NCBI GenBank assembly: GCA_958451705.1
Contig: CAUDRD010000050.1
Span: forward strand, 1 to 9,078
Length of the DNA: 9,078 nucleotides
Source of the DNA: an uncultured Oscillospiraceae bacterium
Lineage (GTDB): Bacteria; Bacillota; Clostridia; Oscillospirales; Acutalibacteraceae
Direction of reading: 5' to 3'
Shown here: positions 1 through 6,556 of the stretch, piece after piece
Numbering within the stretch: the first letter of the stretch is position 1
Layout: each line of letters opens with the position of its first letter
The notes under the pieces: generated by a model
Told to the model about the DNA's origin: nothing
Database searches by the model: none
The model's input: the letters and a program-made list of their open reading frames with translations, nothing else
Program-made: the position numbers and the translations under genes

Positions 1-2
1 TA

Positions 3-143
3 AAGGCCGAAAATGATTATCTTTTCGACAGTGATAAACCTGCGCCGACAATATCGGTTCCCGGCTCACCGGCTCCGCAGATAAGCGACGCAAAGGCCTA
101 TATGGACGGCTTTTATGCAAACAATCCCTTTTACAAAAAATAA
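3..143 (+). CDS. C-terminal end of probable capsid scaffolding protein (partial)
   Basis: The frame is open from the window edge to TAA at 141-143 and encodes about 46 residues; the start lies outside the window. The visible part has a Pro/Ser/Ala-rich stretch (APTISVPGSPAPQ), then a short segment with aromatic and basic residues ending NNPFYKK. A low-complexity linker followed by a short basic C-terminus fits a phage scaffolding protein, whose C-terminus contacts the capsid protein, and position directly before the capsid gene supports this. The family cannot be identified from this fragment. It could also be a head maturation protease-scaffold fusion or another head protein. The existence of the coding end is well supported; the function is inferred mostly from position. 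Confidence 0.6.
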   Translation, partial: KAENDYLFDSDKPAPTISVPGSPAPQISDAKAYMDGFYANNPFYKK

Positions 144-168
144 TAAGGAAACGAGGTAAAAAGATTTT

Positions 169-1035
169 ATGCCAGTAATGTACAACAATCAGAATGTAGA
201 TGAAAAATATTCATCCATTCTTGAACCTAATCTCTATTACGGTTCAATTTTCGTCCCCGGCGTAACCTGTACCGACAAATATCAGGCAGGACCTGCTGGA
301 GGCATCTACGTTCACAAACTCAAAACAACCGCCTGTGAGGTGGGAAAGCCCGGAAGAGATTTTTCCGATGAAGAGACTCAGGATGAGCTTATCCAGATTC
401 TTCTCAACAACAATTTCCAGAAGTCAAAGAAGATCTATGGCGTGCAGGCCGCCGCAGTAGGCATTGACCTTGCAAATGAAAACCTTTCAATTGCCATTAA
501 GGAGACAAACGAGGGCAGACAGCAGGCGGCTTTGGCCTGTCTTGTACAGGAAAGCGCCGTAAGTTCCGTTACAACTGCAATGACAGCGGATACCGTGAAG
601 AAAGACATCATTGCCGTACGCAAAGAATTTGTAAAGAAGAAAGGCATAGCTGATATAATGATGTGCTCTCCCGACTTTTACGCTCTTGTGCTTGAAGCTG
701 CCGGCAAGGAGTTTACTCCCAATACAAATGATCGCATCGCAGCTTCCGGTAATGTGGGCAACTGGCTGGGCTTCACCTTTATTGAGGCAGTCGGACTTTC
801 AGCAACCAACGCAAAATACTACGACAGCACAGGTTCTCTTAAAACCGTAGCCTTTGCAGGTATCGATTTTATCATGTACAACCACGCTGCTCTTTCTGTT
901 ATCCCCAACTTTGAAACCGTAAGACTCAGAGACAGCGAAAACTTTGTGGGTACAAAGGCTCAGGTAGAGCTTAATGTAGGCTATAAGCTTACAAACCCTG
1001 CCCTGGGACTTGTTCGCAAAACAGTAGGCGGTTGA
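169..1035 (+). CDS. Major capsid protein (HK97-fold type)
   Basis: This 288-residue protein is called the shell-forming capsid protein. It has the size of A118-like capsid proteins, lies after a scaffold-like gene and precedes the head-tail connector. Visible traits that fit are an extended N-terminal arm (about residues 1-60, NLYYGSIFVPG and GGIYVHKL), an Ala-rich helical middle, and a C-terminal beta-rich part ending in VGYKLTNPALGLVRKTVGG. The segment AFAGIDFIMYNHAALSVIPN (about residues 229-248) resembles the late core of small Firmicutes capsid proteins. There is no sign of a long N-terminal delta domain, consistent with a separate scaffold. Two ATGs compete, at 169 and 178. I chose 169; AAGGA at 145-149 and GAGG at 153-156 lie upstream, the latter 12 bases away, so 178 is not favoured. 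Family assignment is by recall of sequence character and gene order, not by search. Confidence 0.85.
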   Translation: MPVMYNNQNVDEKYSSILEPNLYYGSIFVPGVTCTDKYQAGPAGGIYVHKLKTTACEVGKPGRDFSDEETQDELIQILLNNNFQKSKKIYGVQAAAVGIDLANENLSIAIKETNEGRQQAALACLVQESAVSSVTTAMTADTVKKDIIAVRKEFVKKKGIADIMMCSPDFYALVLEAAGKEFTPNTNDRIAASGNVGNWLGFTFIEAVGLSATNAKYYDSTGSLKTVAFAGIDFIMYNHAALSVIPNFETVRLRDSENFVGTKAQVELNVGYKLTNPALGLVRKTVGG

Positions 1036-1053
1036 CGGAAAGGAGGGCGTTAA

Positions 1054-1404
1054 ATGTACAGCGATTATGATTTTTACGTTGACAGGTTCGGAAGTGATGT
1101 TGTTTCATTCGATGAATATACGGACAAAGCCGAAGAGGCAGCCGCCATTATTGACTTTCACACCTTCGGCAGGGCTGCCGGAGCAACGGGAGAAATGGCG
1201 GAAAAGGTAAAGATGTGTGAATGCAGGATAATTGACGCCCTCGTTTCTTTTTCTTCTCAGTCCGCAAACATAGTCTCTGAAAGCAATGACGGCTATTCTG
1301 TTTCATACCGTCAGGATGCAGAGCAGAAAAAGCAGGAAAAAATACTTTCCCTTTGCAGACAGTATCTTACTTTTCCTGAAAACCTAATGTATGCAGGAGT
1401 GTGA
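1054..1404 (+). CDS. Head-tail connector / adaptor protein
   Basis: This 116-residue protein probably forms the ring beneath the portal (gp6- or gp15-like connector). The start YSDYDFYVDRFGSDVVSFDEYTD, then a helix with EEAAAIIDFHTFGRA and a further helix with VKMCECRIIDALVSF, matches the pattern of Firmicutes connectors: an N-terminal Tyr-rich strand, a set of helices and a Ser/Tyr-rich loop (SESNDGYSVSYR, about residues 75-86). That loop motif, recalled in relatives as a sequence near SxGxxSxxY, precedes the final helix. AAAGGAGG at 1039-1046, 7 bases before ATG, is an excellent ribosome site. The gap to the capsid gene is 18 bases. The capsid-connector-closure order supports the role. Confidence 0.8.
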   Translation: MYSDYDFYVDRFGSDVVSFDEYTDKAEEAAAIIDFHTFGRAAGATGEMAEKVKMCECRIIDALVSFSSQSANIVSESNDGYSVSYRQDAEQKKQEKILSLCRQYLTFPENLMYAGV

Positions 1405-1407
1405 CAC

Positions 1408-1743
1408 ATGGTAAATAATACATCGGTTACACTTATCAATTACATTGACGGCAAGTATGTTTCCGAAAATTTCAGAAACTGTTCTCTCATAGGTAAAACC
1501 GTAAGGACAGCAACCGAAAAAGGACTTGTGTCCGCCGATTACTTTGTATTAAGAATCCCCGACAGCGAAAAGGAGCCTTTGCTCATTCCCCAGAAAACCT
1601 TTGCGGCGGTGGGAGAATTTGAGGAGGAAATCACCTCAATTACGGATTTTCTTAAAAACAACAGAGTCTATACGGTGGTTTCAGTCTCTGACAATCGAAT
1701 AGGTTCCGCCGCTGTCAGACATTGGAGAGCGGATTTAAAATGA
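1408..1743 (+). CDS. Putative head-closure / minor capsid protein (DUF6751-like)
   Basis: This 111-residue protein lies where the head-closure (stopper) protein is expected, just after the connector. Its beta-rich pattern opens with SVTLINYIDGKYVSENFRNC, continues with a central strand ADYFVLRIP and ends NRIGSAAVRHWRADLK. This is like short clostridial phage proteins I recall as DUF6751 or Minor_capsid_1; in these a beta barrel with a polar end closes the DNA channel. No catalytic residues are seen or expected. AGGAG at 1395-1399, inside the end of the previous gene, gives 8-base spacing to ATG. The gene overlaps the next one by ATGA at 1740-1743, suggesting coupled translation. Structural role is likely; the exact family is uncertain. 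Confidence 0.65.
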   Translation: MVNNTSVTLINYIDGKYVSENFRNCSLIGKTVRTATEKGLVSADYFVLRIPDSEKEPLLIPQKTFAAVGEFEEEITSITDFLKNNRVYTVVSVSDNRIGSAAVRHWRADLK

Positions 1744-2132
1744 GCAAAGCCGAAATAACAACGCCTAAAGGTTCGATTATAGTTACCAAAAACGGAAAGG
1801 CAAAGCTTACATGGAACCCTGATTTTTCCGATAAATGGAATGGTCAGTATTCACGGGCGCAGATTTTTGTAGATACTCAGGTGCTCCGCCTTTCCGACCC
1901 GTATGTCCCAATGCAGACGAGTATGCTGAAGAAAAGCGGAACGCTGGGAACGGAAATCGGCAGCGGTGAGGTTTCGTGGATAGCTCCATACGCTCAGAAA
2001 CAGTATTACGACACAGCCGATTACAGAGATTATGACCCGCAAAGGGGCGGACATTGGTTTGAGAGAATGAAAGCGGATCATGGTCCCGCCATTATTGCGG
2101 GAGCAAAAAGAAGAGCGGGAGGCGGAAAATGA
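1740..2132 (+). CDS. Minor capsid / neck protein (Minor_capsid_2 type)
   Basis: This 130-residue protein strongly resembles the Minor_capsid_2 family (PF11114) of Firmicutes phages. The hallmark segment is VLRLSDPYVPMQTSMLKKSG (about residues 48-67), followed by a GSGEVSWIAPYAQKQYY strand region and a C-terminal HWFERMKADHGPAIIAGAKR helix. These proteins are thought to act at the head-tail joint, in the position of HK97 gp10. I chose the ATG at 1740, which overlaps the preceding TGA as ATGA and has GGAGAG at 1724-1729 ten bases upstream. A TTG at 1722 would add six residues (MESGFK) but overlaps more of the upstream gene and is less likely. The end overlaps the next ATG as ATGA (2129-2132). 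Confidence 0.85.
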   Translation: MSKAEITTPKGSIIVTKNGKAKLTWNPDFSDKWNGQYSRAQIFVDTQVLRLSDPYVPMQTSMLKKSGTLGTEIGSGEVSWIAPYAQKQYYDTADYRDYDPQRGGHWFERMKADHGPAIIAGAKRRAGGGK

Positions 2133-2575
2133 GTAAGCTCGAAAAAATCCGTGAATTTATTGCAAAGTGTCCTTGTATAGATAAATTTACGGACGATATT
2201 CATATTGACTGGACTGACGCTGAACCGGGGGATTACGGCATAATGCCCACAGGAGAAAGCGTTATCCGTACAGAGGAAGATATACTGGGAAACAAAATTT
2301 TATATAAGCAGTATAATGTTTCTCTTTACGCAATGCGTTTTACCATTAACGATATAGTACGCCTCGAAAGCAGCGGCTTTCTTGAGGATTTTACGGCATG
2401 GATTGAAGAGCAGTCTTTTGCCGGAACAGCTCCTGTCTTTGGAGATAATCCCGAAGAGGAATACATTACAGCTCAGAACGGTATGCTCTTTCAGCTTTCT
2501 GCCGACGGCAAAACTGGGCGCTATCAGATACAAATACAATGCTTTTATGAAAAACATTACAGAAAGGATGATTAA
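2129..2575 (+). CDS. Tail terminator / minor capsid protein
   Basis: This 148-residue protein occupies the tail-terminator slot between the neck protein and the tail tube gene. It begins with KLEKIREFIAKCPCID, has a strand region around PTGESVIRTEEDILGNKILYKQYNVSLYAMR, a helix LEDFTAWIEEQ (about residues 84-94), and a C-terminal strand pair ending RYQIQIQCFYEKHYRK. The WIEEQ helix and the final RYQIQ strand are typical of a clostridial prophage family that I recall being labelled minor capsid protein or, in some database entries, chloramphenicol resistance protein. Nothing in the sequence supports an acetyltransferase or drug exporter. The ribosome site is GGGAGG at 2117-2122, six bases from the ATG. 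The stop at 2573-2575 abuts the next start directly. Confidence 0.7.
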   Translation: MSKLEKIREFIAKCPCIDKFTDDIHIDWTDAEPGDYGIMPTGESVIRTEEDILGNKILYKQYNVSLYAMRFTINDIVRLESSGFLEDFTAWIEEQSFAGTAPVFGDNPEEEYITAQNGMLFQLSADGKTGRYQIQIQCFYEKHYRKDD

Positions 2576-3067
2576 ATGCCTGAAACAATCAAACAGGGCA
2601 AGCAGCCGAGAAAAGATTTCTGTCTTTTTTATTCGCCTGCTGATGAAACCCTTGAGCTTATAGGTAAGGGTATAGAAGACGCTGCCATTGAGCAGGGAGC
2701 TGAAATCAATACCGTTAAGGATATAACCGGCAGCAGTGACACTTCCCTTGACGGATACGAAAAGACAACATCCCTTGACCCTATTTATGTTACCGGTGGA
2801 AACAAATTTTCCGAAAAGCTTGACGAAATTGAGGAGAAGGAGCTCATCGGCGACGATGTAATACAGGAGTTTGTATGGGCAAAACTCTATAAGACAACCG
2901 AGGACGGCAAGGTACGGGCGTGGAAGCAAAAGGCGGTTGTGGAGCTTACCTCCTTCGGCGGAGATATTAAGGGCGTAAATGCTCCCTGTACCCTTCACTG
3001 GACAGGGGAACGTACCTACGGCACCCTTGACCCGACCACCAAGCAGTTTACGCCTGACGAAGCATAA
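2576..3067 (+). CDS. Major tail (tube) protein
   Basis: This 163-residue protein is the likely tail tube subunit, which stacks as hexameric rings around the tape measure protein. The evidence is position (just before two chaperones and the tape measure gene), size, and a beta-rich sequence with a long acidic loop (YEKTTSLDPIYVTGGNKFSEKL, about residues 62-83, and DEIEEKELIGDD). It ends in a pattern often seen in tube proteins: TLHWTGERTYGTLDPTTKQF, that is a strand, a Gly turn, then a D-x-T-x-K-x-F-like end. There is no C-terminal Ig-like extension. AAAGGA at 2563-2568, seven bases from the ATG, is a good ribosome site. An 18-base gap follows, the largest in this part of the cluster. Confidence 0.8.
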   Translation: MPETIKQGKQPRKDFCLFYSPADETLELIGKGIEDAAIEQGAEINTVKDITGSSDTSLDGYEKTTSLDPIYVTGGNKFSEKLDEIEEKELIGDDVIQEFVWAKLYKTTEDGKVRAWKQKAVVELTSFGGDIKGVNAPCTLHWTGERTYGTLDPTTKQFTPDEA

Positions 3068-3085
3068 CATTAAAGGAGTGATAAA

Positions 3086-3526
3086 ATGGCGCAGTCTATC
3101 AGAATTGATACAGGTGAAGTAAGGCTTCTCATAAACGATGACGAAAACAGGGTTATAGTCTTTAATCCCAATGACATTTCTTTTCTTGAAGCTTTTTTTG
3201 AGCTTCTTGAGGACTTCGAGAAAAAGGAAAAGGAGTTCAGAAACGAGGAAAGAGTTCTCAATGCCAATAAGGATGTAGATGGGCACGGCTTGCCTAAAAA
3301 TATAAAGGGGAAAATCGCACTCAACCGCAAGATATGCCGTTATATGCGTGAGAAAATCGACTCCGTTTTCGGCGAAGGCACTTCAGATACCGCTTTCGGC
3401 AAGGCAAATACAATGGATATGTTCTCACAGTTCTTTGACGGTGTAACTCCGTTTATCAAATCCGCAAGAGATGACAAAACGAGCAAATACCTTGCTTCTG
3501 CTTCCGAAGCGGATGTAATGTCATGA
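3086..3526 (+). CDS. Tail assembly chaperone, first (gpG-like, DUF6673-like)
   Basis: This 146-residue protein sits between the tail tube and Gp15-family genes, where siphoviruses encode the first tail assembly chaperone (lambda gpG role). It has a short beta start (RLLINDDENRVIVFNP), a long charged helix (FLEAFFELLEDFEKKEKEFRNEE, about residues 33-55), and a late segment RYMREKIDSVFGEGTSDTAFGKANTMDMFSQFFDG (given here only to mark about residues 86-120) in which VFGEGTS and FG are the recognisable marks of clostridial phage proteins I recall as DUF6673. AAAGGAG at 3072-3078 with seven-base spacing makes the ATG at 3086 secure. The end overlaps the next ATG by four bases. Family by recall, role by position. 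Confidence 0.75.
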   Translation: MAQSIRIDTGEVRLLINDDENRVIVFNPNDISFLEAFFELLEDFEKKEKEFRNEERVLNANKDVDGHGLPKNIKGKIALNRKICRYMREKIDSVFGEGTSDTAFGKANTMDMFSQFFDGVTPFIKSARDDKTSKYLASASEADVMS

Positions 3527-4098
3527 ACCCTTTAATTCAAAAGCTGCCCACCGCCGTAAAGGTTGATGGGGTGCGCTATGAAATAAACTCCGATTTCAGA
3601 AACTGCCTGAAAATAATAACCGCTTTTGAGGATAAAGAACTTTTGCCTCAGGAAAAGCAGATTATTATGCTGCGGCTCTTGTTCGGCAATAATATACCGC
3701 CGAATCTCGAACAGGCGTGTCAAGTAGGCGTTAAGTTCTTAAACTGCGGTGAAGAAATTAAAGAAAGTGAAGAGTCTGCTGCTTTTAGCGGCAGGCTCTA
3801 TTCTTTTGAAAAAGATGCAAGATTCATATTCACGGCAATTAATCAAACCCACGGCATTGACCTTGAAAGCATTGATTATATGCACTGGTGGAAATTTTGC
3901 TGGCTTTTTATGGACCTTAAAGAGGATTGCTTTTTCAGCAGGATGATTTATTTAAGGCAGCAGAAGAAGAAAGGTAAGCTCACCCCGGAAGAGTGGGGAG
4001 TGTGGAAAGCGGCTGAAAACATATTTGATTTGGGCAAAGATGACGAAGATGACGAAACCATGAAAGAGTTTCTTAAAGCCTGGCAGGGAGGTGGTTAA
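3523..4098 (+). CDS. Gp15-family tail assembly chaperone (gpGT role)
   Basis: This 191-residue protein matches the bacteriophage Gp15 family (PF06854), the second tail chaperone of A118-like phages, encoded just before the tape measure gene. Marks are the N-terminal VDGVRYEINSDFRNCLKIITAFED (about residues 14-37), the centre SIDYMHWWKFCWLFMDLKED (about residues 116-135) and CFFSRMIYLRQQKKKGKLTPEE, with the HWWKF and MDL cluster being diagnostic. The tail is acidic (DLGKDDEDDE), encoded by a tandem 9-base repeat at 4039-4056. The start ATG is inside the end of the previous gene (ATGA), with only a weak AGCGGA at 3508-3513, so translation is probably coupled. It lies in the -1 frame relative to the first chaperone, and in the same frame as the tape measure gene with only TAA between. 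Confidence 0.85.
   Translation: MNPLIQKLPTAVKVDGVRYEINSDFRNCLKIITAFEDKELLPQEKQIIMLRLLFGNNIPPNLEQACQVGVKFLNCGEEIKESEESAAFSGRLYSFEKDARFIFTAINQTHGIDLESIDYMHWWKFCWLFMDLKEDCFFSRMIYLRQQKKKGKLTPEEWGVWKAAENIFDLGKDDEDDETMKEFLKAWQGGG
4039..4056 (+). repeat. Tandem 9-base repeat in chaperone gene
   Basis: GATGACGAA occurs twice in a row, in frame, coding for DDEDDE near the C-terminus of the Gp15-family protein. It is a simple codon-level duplication in an acidic tail and probably of length-variable, low functional constraint. Confidence 0.8.
4087..4093 (+). promoter_or_regulatory. Ribosome binding site deciding the TTG start of the tape measure gene
   Basis: GGAGGTG, a near-complete Shine-Dalgarno match, lies five bases before TTG at 4099. 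The next in-frame ATG is about 75 codons downstream and would remove the conserved N-terminal strand and hydrophobic helix. The site is embedded in the last Gly codons of the upstream chaperone, so its three C-terminal glycines are partly dictated by the ribosome site. Confidence 0.85.
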
Positions 4099-6552
4099 TT
4101 GGCACTGGGCGGATATGACGGTTCAATTAAAATTGATACGAAAATTGACGCCAAAAATTTTAATACAGGTATAAAGAAAATAACAGGTTCTCTTAAAAAT
4201 CTTGCAGGAGCCGTGGGCATAGCTTTCGGAATCAGTGCTTTGGTTAAGTTCGGCAAAGAGGCCTTGAATATTGCCTCGGATTTGCAGGAAGTAGAAAACG
4301 TTGTAGACGTTTCTTTCGGCAATATGAAGCAAAAGGTTGAGGATTTCGCCGATACAGCTCTCGAAAAATTCGGAATGACTGAGCTTCAGGCGAAAAAGAC
4401 TGCAAGTACCTACATGGCCATGAATAAGGGTATGGGTCTTGACGGCGAAAAGGCGGCGCAAATGGCAATTGACGCCGCCGGCAGAACCGGAGACATCGCT
4501 TCTTTCTACAACAAAACCCAGGAGGAAGCAGACACGATGATGAAATCCATATGGACTGGAGAAACCGAGAGCCTTAAAAATATAGGCGTGGTTATGACGG
4601 AAAATAACCTTAATCTTTACGCCATGCAGAAAGGTCTGGGCAAAACAACCCAGCAGATGACTCAGCAGGAGCAGGTAATGCTGCGCTATCAGTATGTAAT
4701 GGAGCAGACCGCTCTTGCAGCCGGAGACTTTGAACGTACCTCAGACAGCTGGGCGAATCAGACAAGAGTACTTACAGGCCGCTGGCAGCAGTTCCTCGGC
4801 ATTATGGGAACAGGGCTCATTCAGATGCTTACTCCCGCTGTAAAGTTTCTCAATTCCCTAATGGATTATCTTATTAAATTTGCCAATATCTTTTCGGAGG
4901 TTACTGCAAAAATTTTCGGAAAGCAGGAGCTTTCACAAGGTGCAGGCAGCGCATCGGGAGCCATAAGCGACGCGGCTTCATCTACAAACGACTATGCCGA
5001 AGCAGCTGATAAGGCTAAAAAGGCAAACGATGGCTTTCTGACAGGTCTTGACAACATCACCAAGATGAACGACAGCAACGCTTCTTCTTCGGCCGCTTCG
5101 CCCCCCTCACAGAATGTCGGTGCTGATATGTCCACTCAGGGTAAAGAGGAAGAGCAAACTGTAAGCAAGCTTGACAAAATGCTAGGAAATTTTAAATCTT
5201 TTGCAGCTCAGTTAAAACCGGAAGTTGAAAAAGCATTTGGTGATATAAGTACATCGATGCAAAAGTTTAAAGGTACTCTCAGCAAAATATGGCAAGATGT
5301 TAAATCACTGGGCAATCCCCTTAAATCGTGGTTTGACACCGATTTTACAAACTTCCTTAAAACCGGCATCAGTGTCGCGGGCACAATAATCAGTGGCGGT
5401 ATTGACAGCCTGTCCATGGTTTTATCAGGACTTTGGGACACTCTTATATTCCCTTCCCTTAATCAGATTGCCACACAGATTCTTCCGTTTTTAACGCAGG
5501 TGAAAACAGAAAGTCTCTTGGTTTTAGAATCCGTGTTCGTTGAGGTAAAGGATATTTTTGACCGTATTTGGCTGGAAGGCGTAGAACCGGCTTTATCCCA
5601 AATACAGAAAATATGGAGCGATACATGGGACATAATTGTTGAAAAGTGGGATACTTACGGAAAACCCATTTTCGACAAGCTAAAGGAAGCAGTGCATAAT
5701 TTTGCTGATATCTTGAAAAACAACTGGGAAAAACTCATAAAGCCTGTTTGGGATAATTTTATGGACACAATAGACTGGCTTTGGGAAGAACACTTGAAGC
5801 CATTTGTCGACCGATTTACTGAGCTAATTGCAAAAATAGTGGATGGCGCTCTCGAAATCTATAACAAGTTTATAGCTCCAATAGTCAAATGGGTTACAGA
5901 TTATTTGGCTCCTCATATCACTGCGACTTTTAATTTTGTGGTTGATATCATTGCTTCTATAGTAGCTTGGATCATCGATAGCGCCTCAAGTATAATACGC
6001 ACTTTTTCGGGCATTATCGACTTTATCGTAGGTGTTTTTACAGGTGACTGGGAAAAAGCCTGGGAAGGCATTAAAGATATTTTCGGCGGAGCTATTGATT
6101 CTATGATAGGTGCTTTAAAGTTTGGCATCAATATCATTATTGATGTAATAAATTTCTTCCTTGCTCAGTTCATTGGTGCAATCAATAAAATGATAGGTGC
6201 CCTTAACAGATTGGAATTTAATGTTCCGGATTGGGTTCCGATTTTAGGCGGTAAAAACCTCGGATTCCAGATAAACACTCTTCCAAAATATCAAATTCCG
6301 AAGCTGGCCACCGGAGCTGTTATTCCTCCCAATGCCGAATTTGCCGCAATTTTAGGCGATCAGAAGAAAGGAAGAAACCTTGAAGCACCTGAAGGTCTTA
6401 TCCGTCAGATCGTAAAGGAAGAAAGCGGCAACGGAGATGTTACCATTATTGTGCAGATGCCTGACGGCGAAGAGAAAGAGGTTTTCTCCACGAAAAAGAT
6501 AAACAAAAAGAACCGCATCAGCGGAAAGATCATTGTACCGGTGGGAGTGTGA
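4099..6552 (+). CDS. Tail tape measure protein (TP901-type N-terminal domain)
   Basis: This 817-residue protein sets tail length and enters the tail tube during assembly. The N-terminus (about 1-50) has GGYDGSIKIDTKID and a hydrophobic helix. A TP901-type core follows, with FGMTELQAKKTASTYMAM (about 92-109), the MTQQEQVMLRYQYVMEQT segment (about 191-208) and DSWANQTRVLTGRWQQFLG (about 216-234). Residues 287-357 form an Ala/Ser-rich linker. Residues 446-603 are helical with regularly placed Trp and Pro (for example IQKIWSDTWDIIVEKW and LIKPVWDNF). Residues 603-702 contain several strongly hydrophobic segments that could form membrane-active helices. LATGAVIPPNAEFAAILGDQ (about 736-755) is a recurrent C-terminal motif in these proteins. 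There is no recognisable lysozyme or peptidase domain. The length would predict a tail of roughly 120 nm at about 1.5 angstrom per residue; that is a rule of thumb. The start is TTG with a very good ribosome site. Confidence 0.92.
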   Translation: MALGGYDGSIKIDTKIDAKNFNTGIKKITGSLKNLAGAVGIAFGISALVKFGKEALNIASDLQEVENVVDVSFGNMKQKVEDFADTALEKFGMTELQAKKTASTYMAMNKGMGLDGEKAAQMAIDAAGRTGDIASFYNKTQEEADTMMKSIWTGETESLKNIGVVMTENNLNLYAMQKGLGKTTQQMTQQEQVMLRYQYVMEQTALAAGDFERTSDSWANQTRVLTGRWQQFLGIMGTGLIQMLTPAVKFLNSLMDYLIKFANIFSEVTAKIFGKQELSQGAGSASGAISDAASSTNDYAEAADKAKKANDGFLTGLDNITKMNDSNASSSAASPPSQNVGADMSTQGKEEEQTVSKLDKMLGNFKSFAAQLKPEVEKAFGDISTSMQKFKGTLSKIWQDVKSLGNPLKSWFDTDFTNFLKTGISVAGTIISGGIDSLSMVLSGLWDTLIFPSLNQIATQILPFLTQVKTESLLVLESVFVEVKDIFDRIWLEGVEPALSQIQKIWSDTWDIIVEKWDTYGKPIFDKLKEAVHNFADILKNNWEKLIKPVWDNFMDTIDWLWEEHLKPFVDRFTELIAKIVDGALEIYNKFIAPIVKWVTDYLAPHITATFNFVVDIIASIVAWIIDSASSIIRTFSGIIDFIVGVFTGDWEKAWEGIKDIFGGAIDSMIGALKFGINIIIDVINFFLAQFIGAINKMIGALNRLEFNVPDWVPILGGKNLGFQINTLPKYQIPKLATGAVIPPNAEFAAILGDQKKGRNLEAPEGLIRQIVKEESGNGDVTIIVQMPDGEEKEVFSTKKINKKNRISGKIIVPVGV
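6543..6547 (+). promoter_or_regulatory. Ribosome binding site for a GTG start
   Basis: GGGAG lies nine bases before GTG at 6557 and inside the end of the tape measure gene. It favours GTG 6557 over an upstream in-frame TTG at 6533, which would add MYRWECDK and overlap the tape measure gene by 20 bases. Confidence 0.65.
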
Positions 6553-6556
6553 TAAA

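Noticed and set aside
144..168. Gap before the capsid gene as a possible promoter or terminator region.
   Set aside because: Only 25 bases, with no stem and no promoter pair; it holds just ribosome-site-like AAGGA and GAGG.
654..659. TATAAT hexamer inside the capsid gene as a possible internal promoter.
   Set aside because: The best -35-like string (TTGTAA) is 19 bases upstream and poor, and the sequence encodes ordinary codons (DIMM). A chance match in coding sequence is more likely.
2382..2663. A 93-codon + strand frame overlapping the terminator and tail tube genes.
   Set aside because: It overlaps two conserved genes in another frame and its sequence has no recognisable features; it would break the clean stop-start junction at 2573-2578.
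3188..3206. Inverted repeat GAAGCT / AGCTTC around a T-rich loop, resembling a terminator stem.
   Set aside because: Only six base pairs, the T-run is in the loop and not after the stem, and it lies inside the first chaperone gene, so it is unlikely to terminate transcription.
2300..3286. A 328-codon open frame on the minus strand.
   Set aside because: It lies opposite three well-supported structural genes, is rich in Leu, Phe and Lys without domain character, crosses gene borders and has no convincing ribosome site. Codon bias on the + strand explains the lack of stops.
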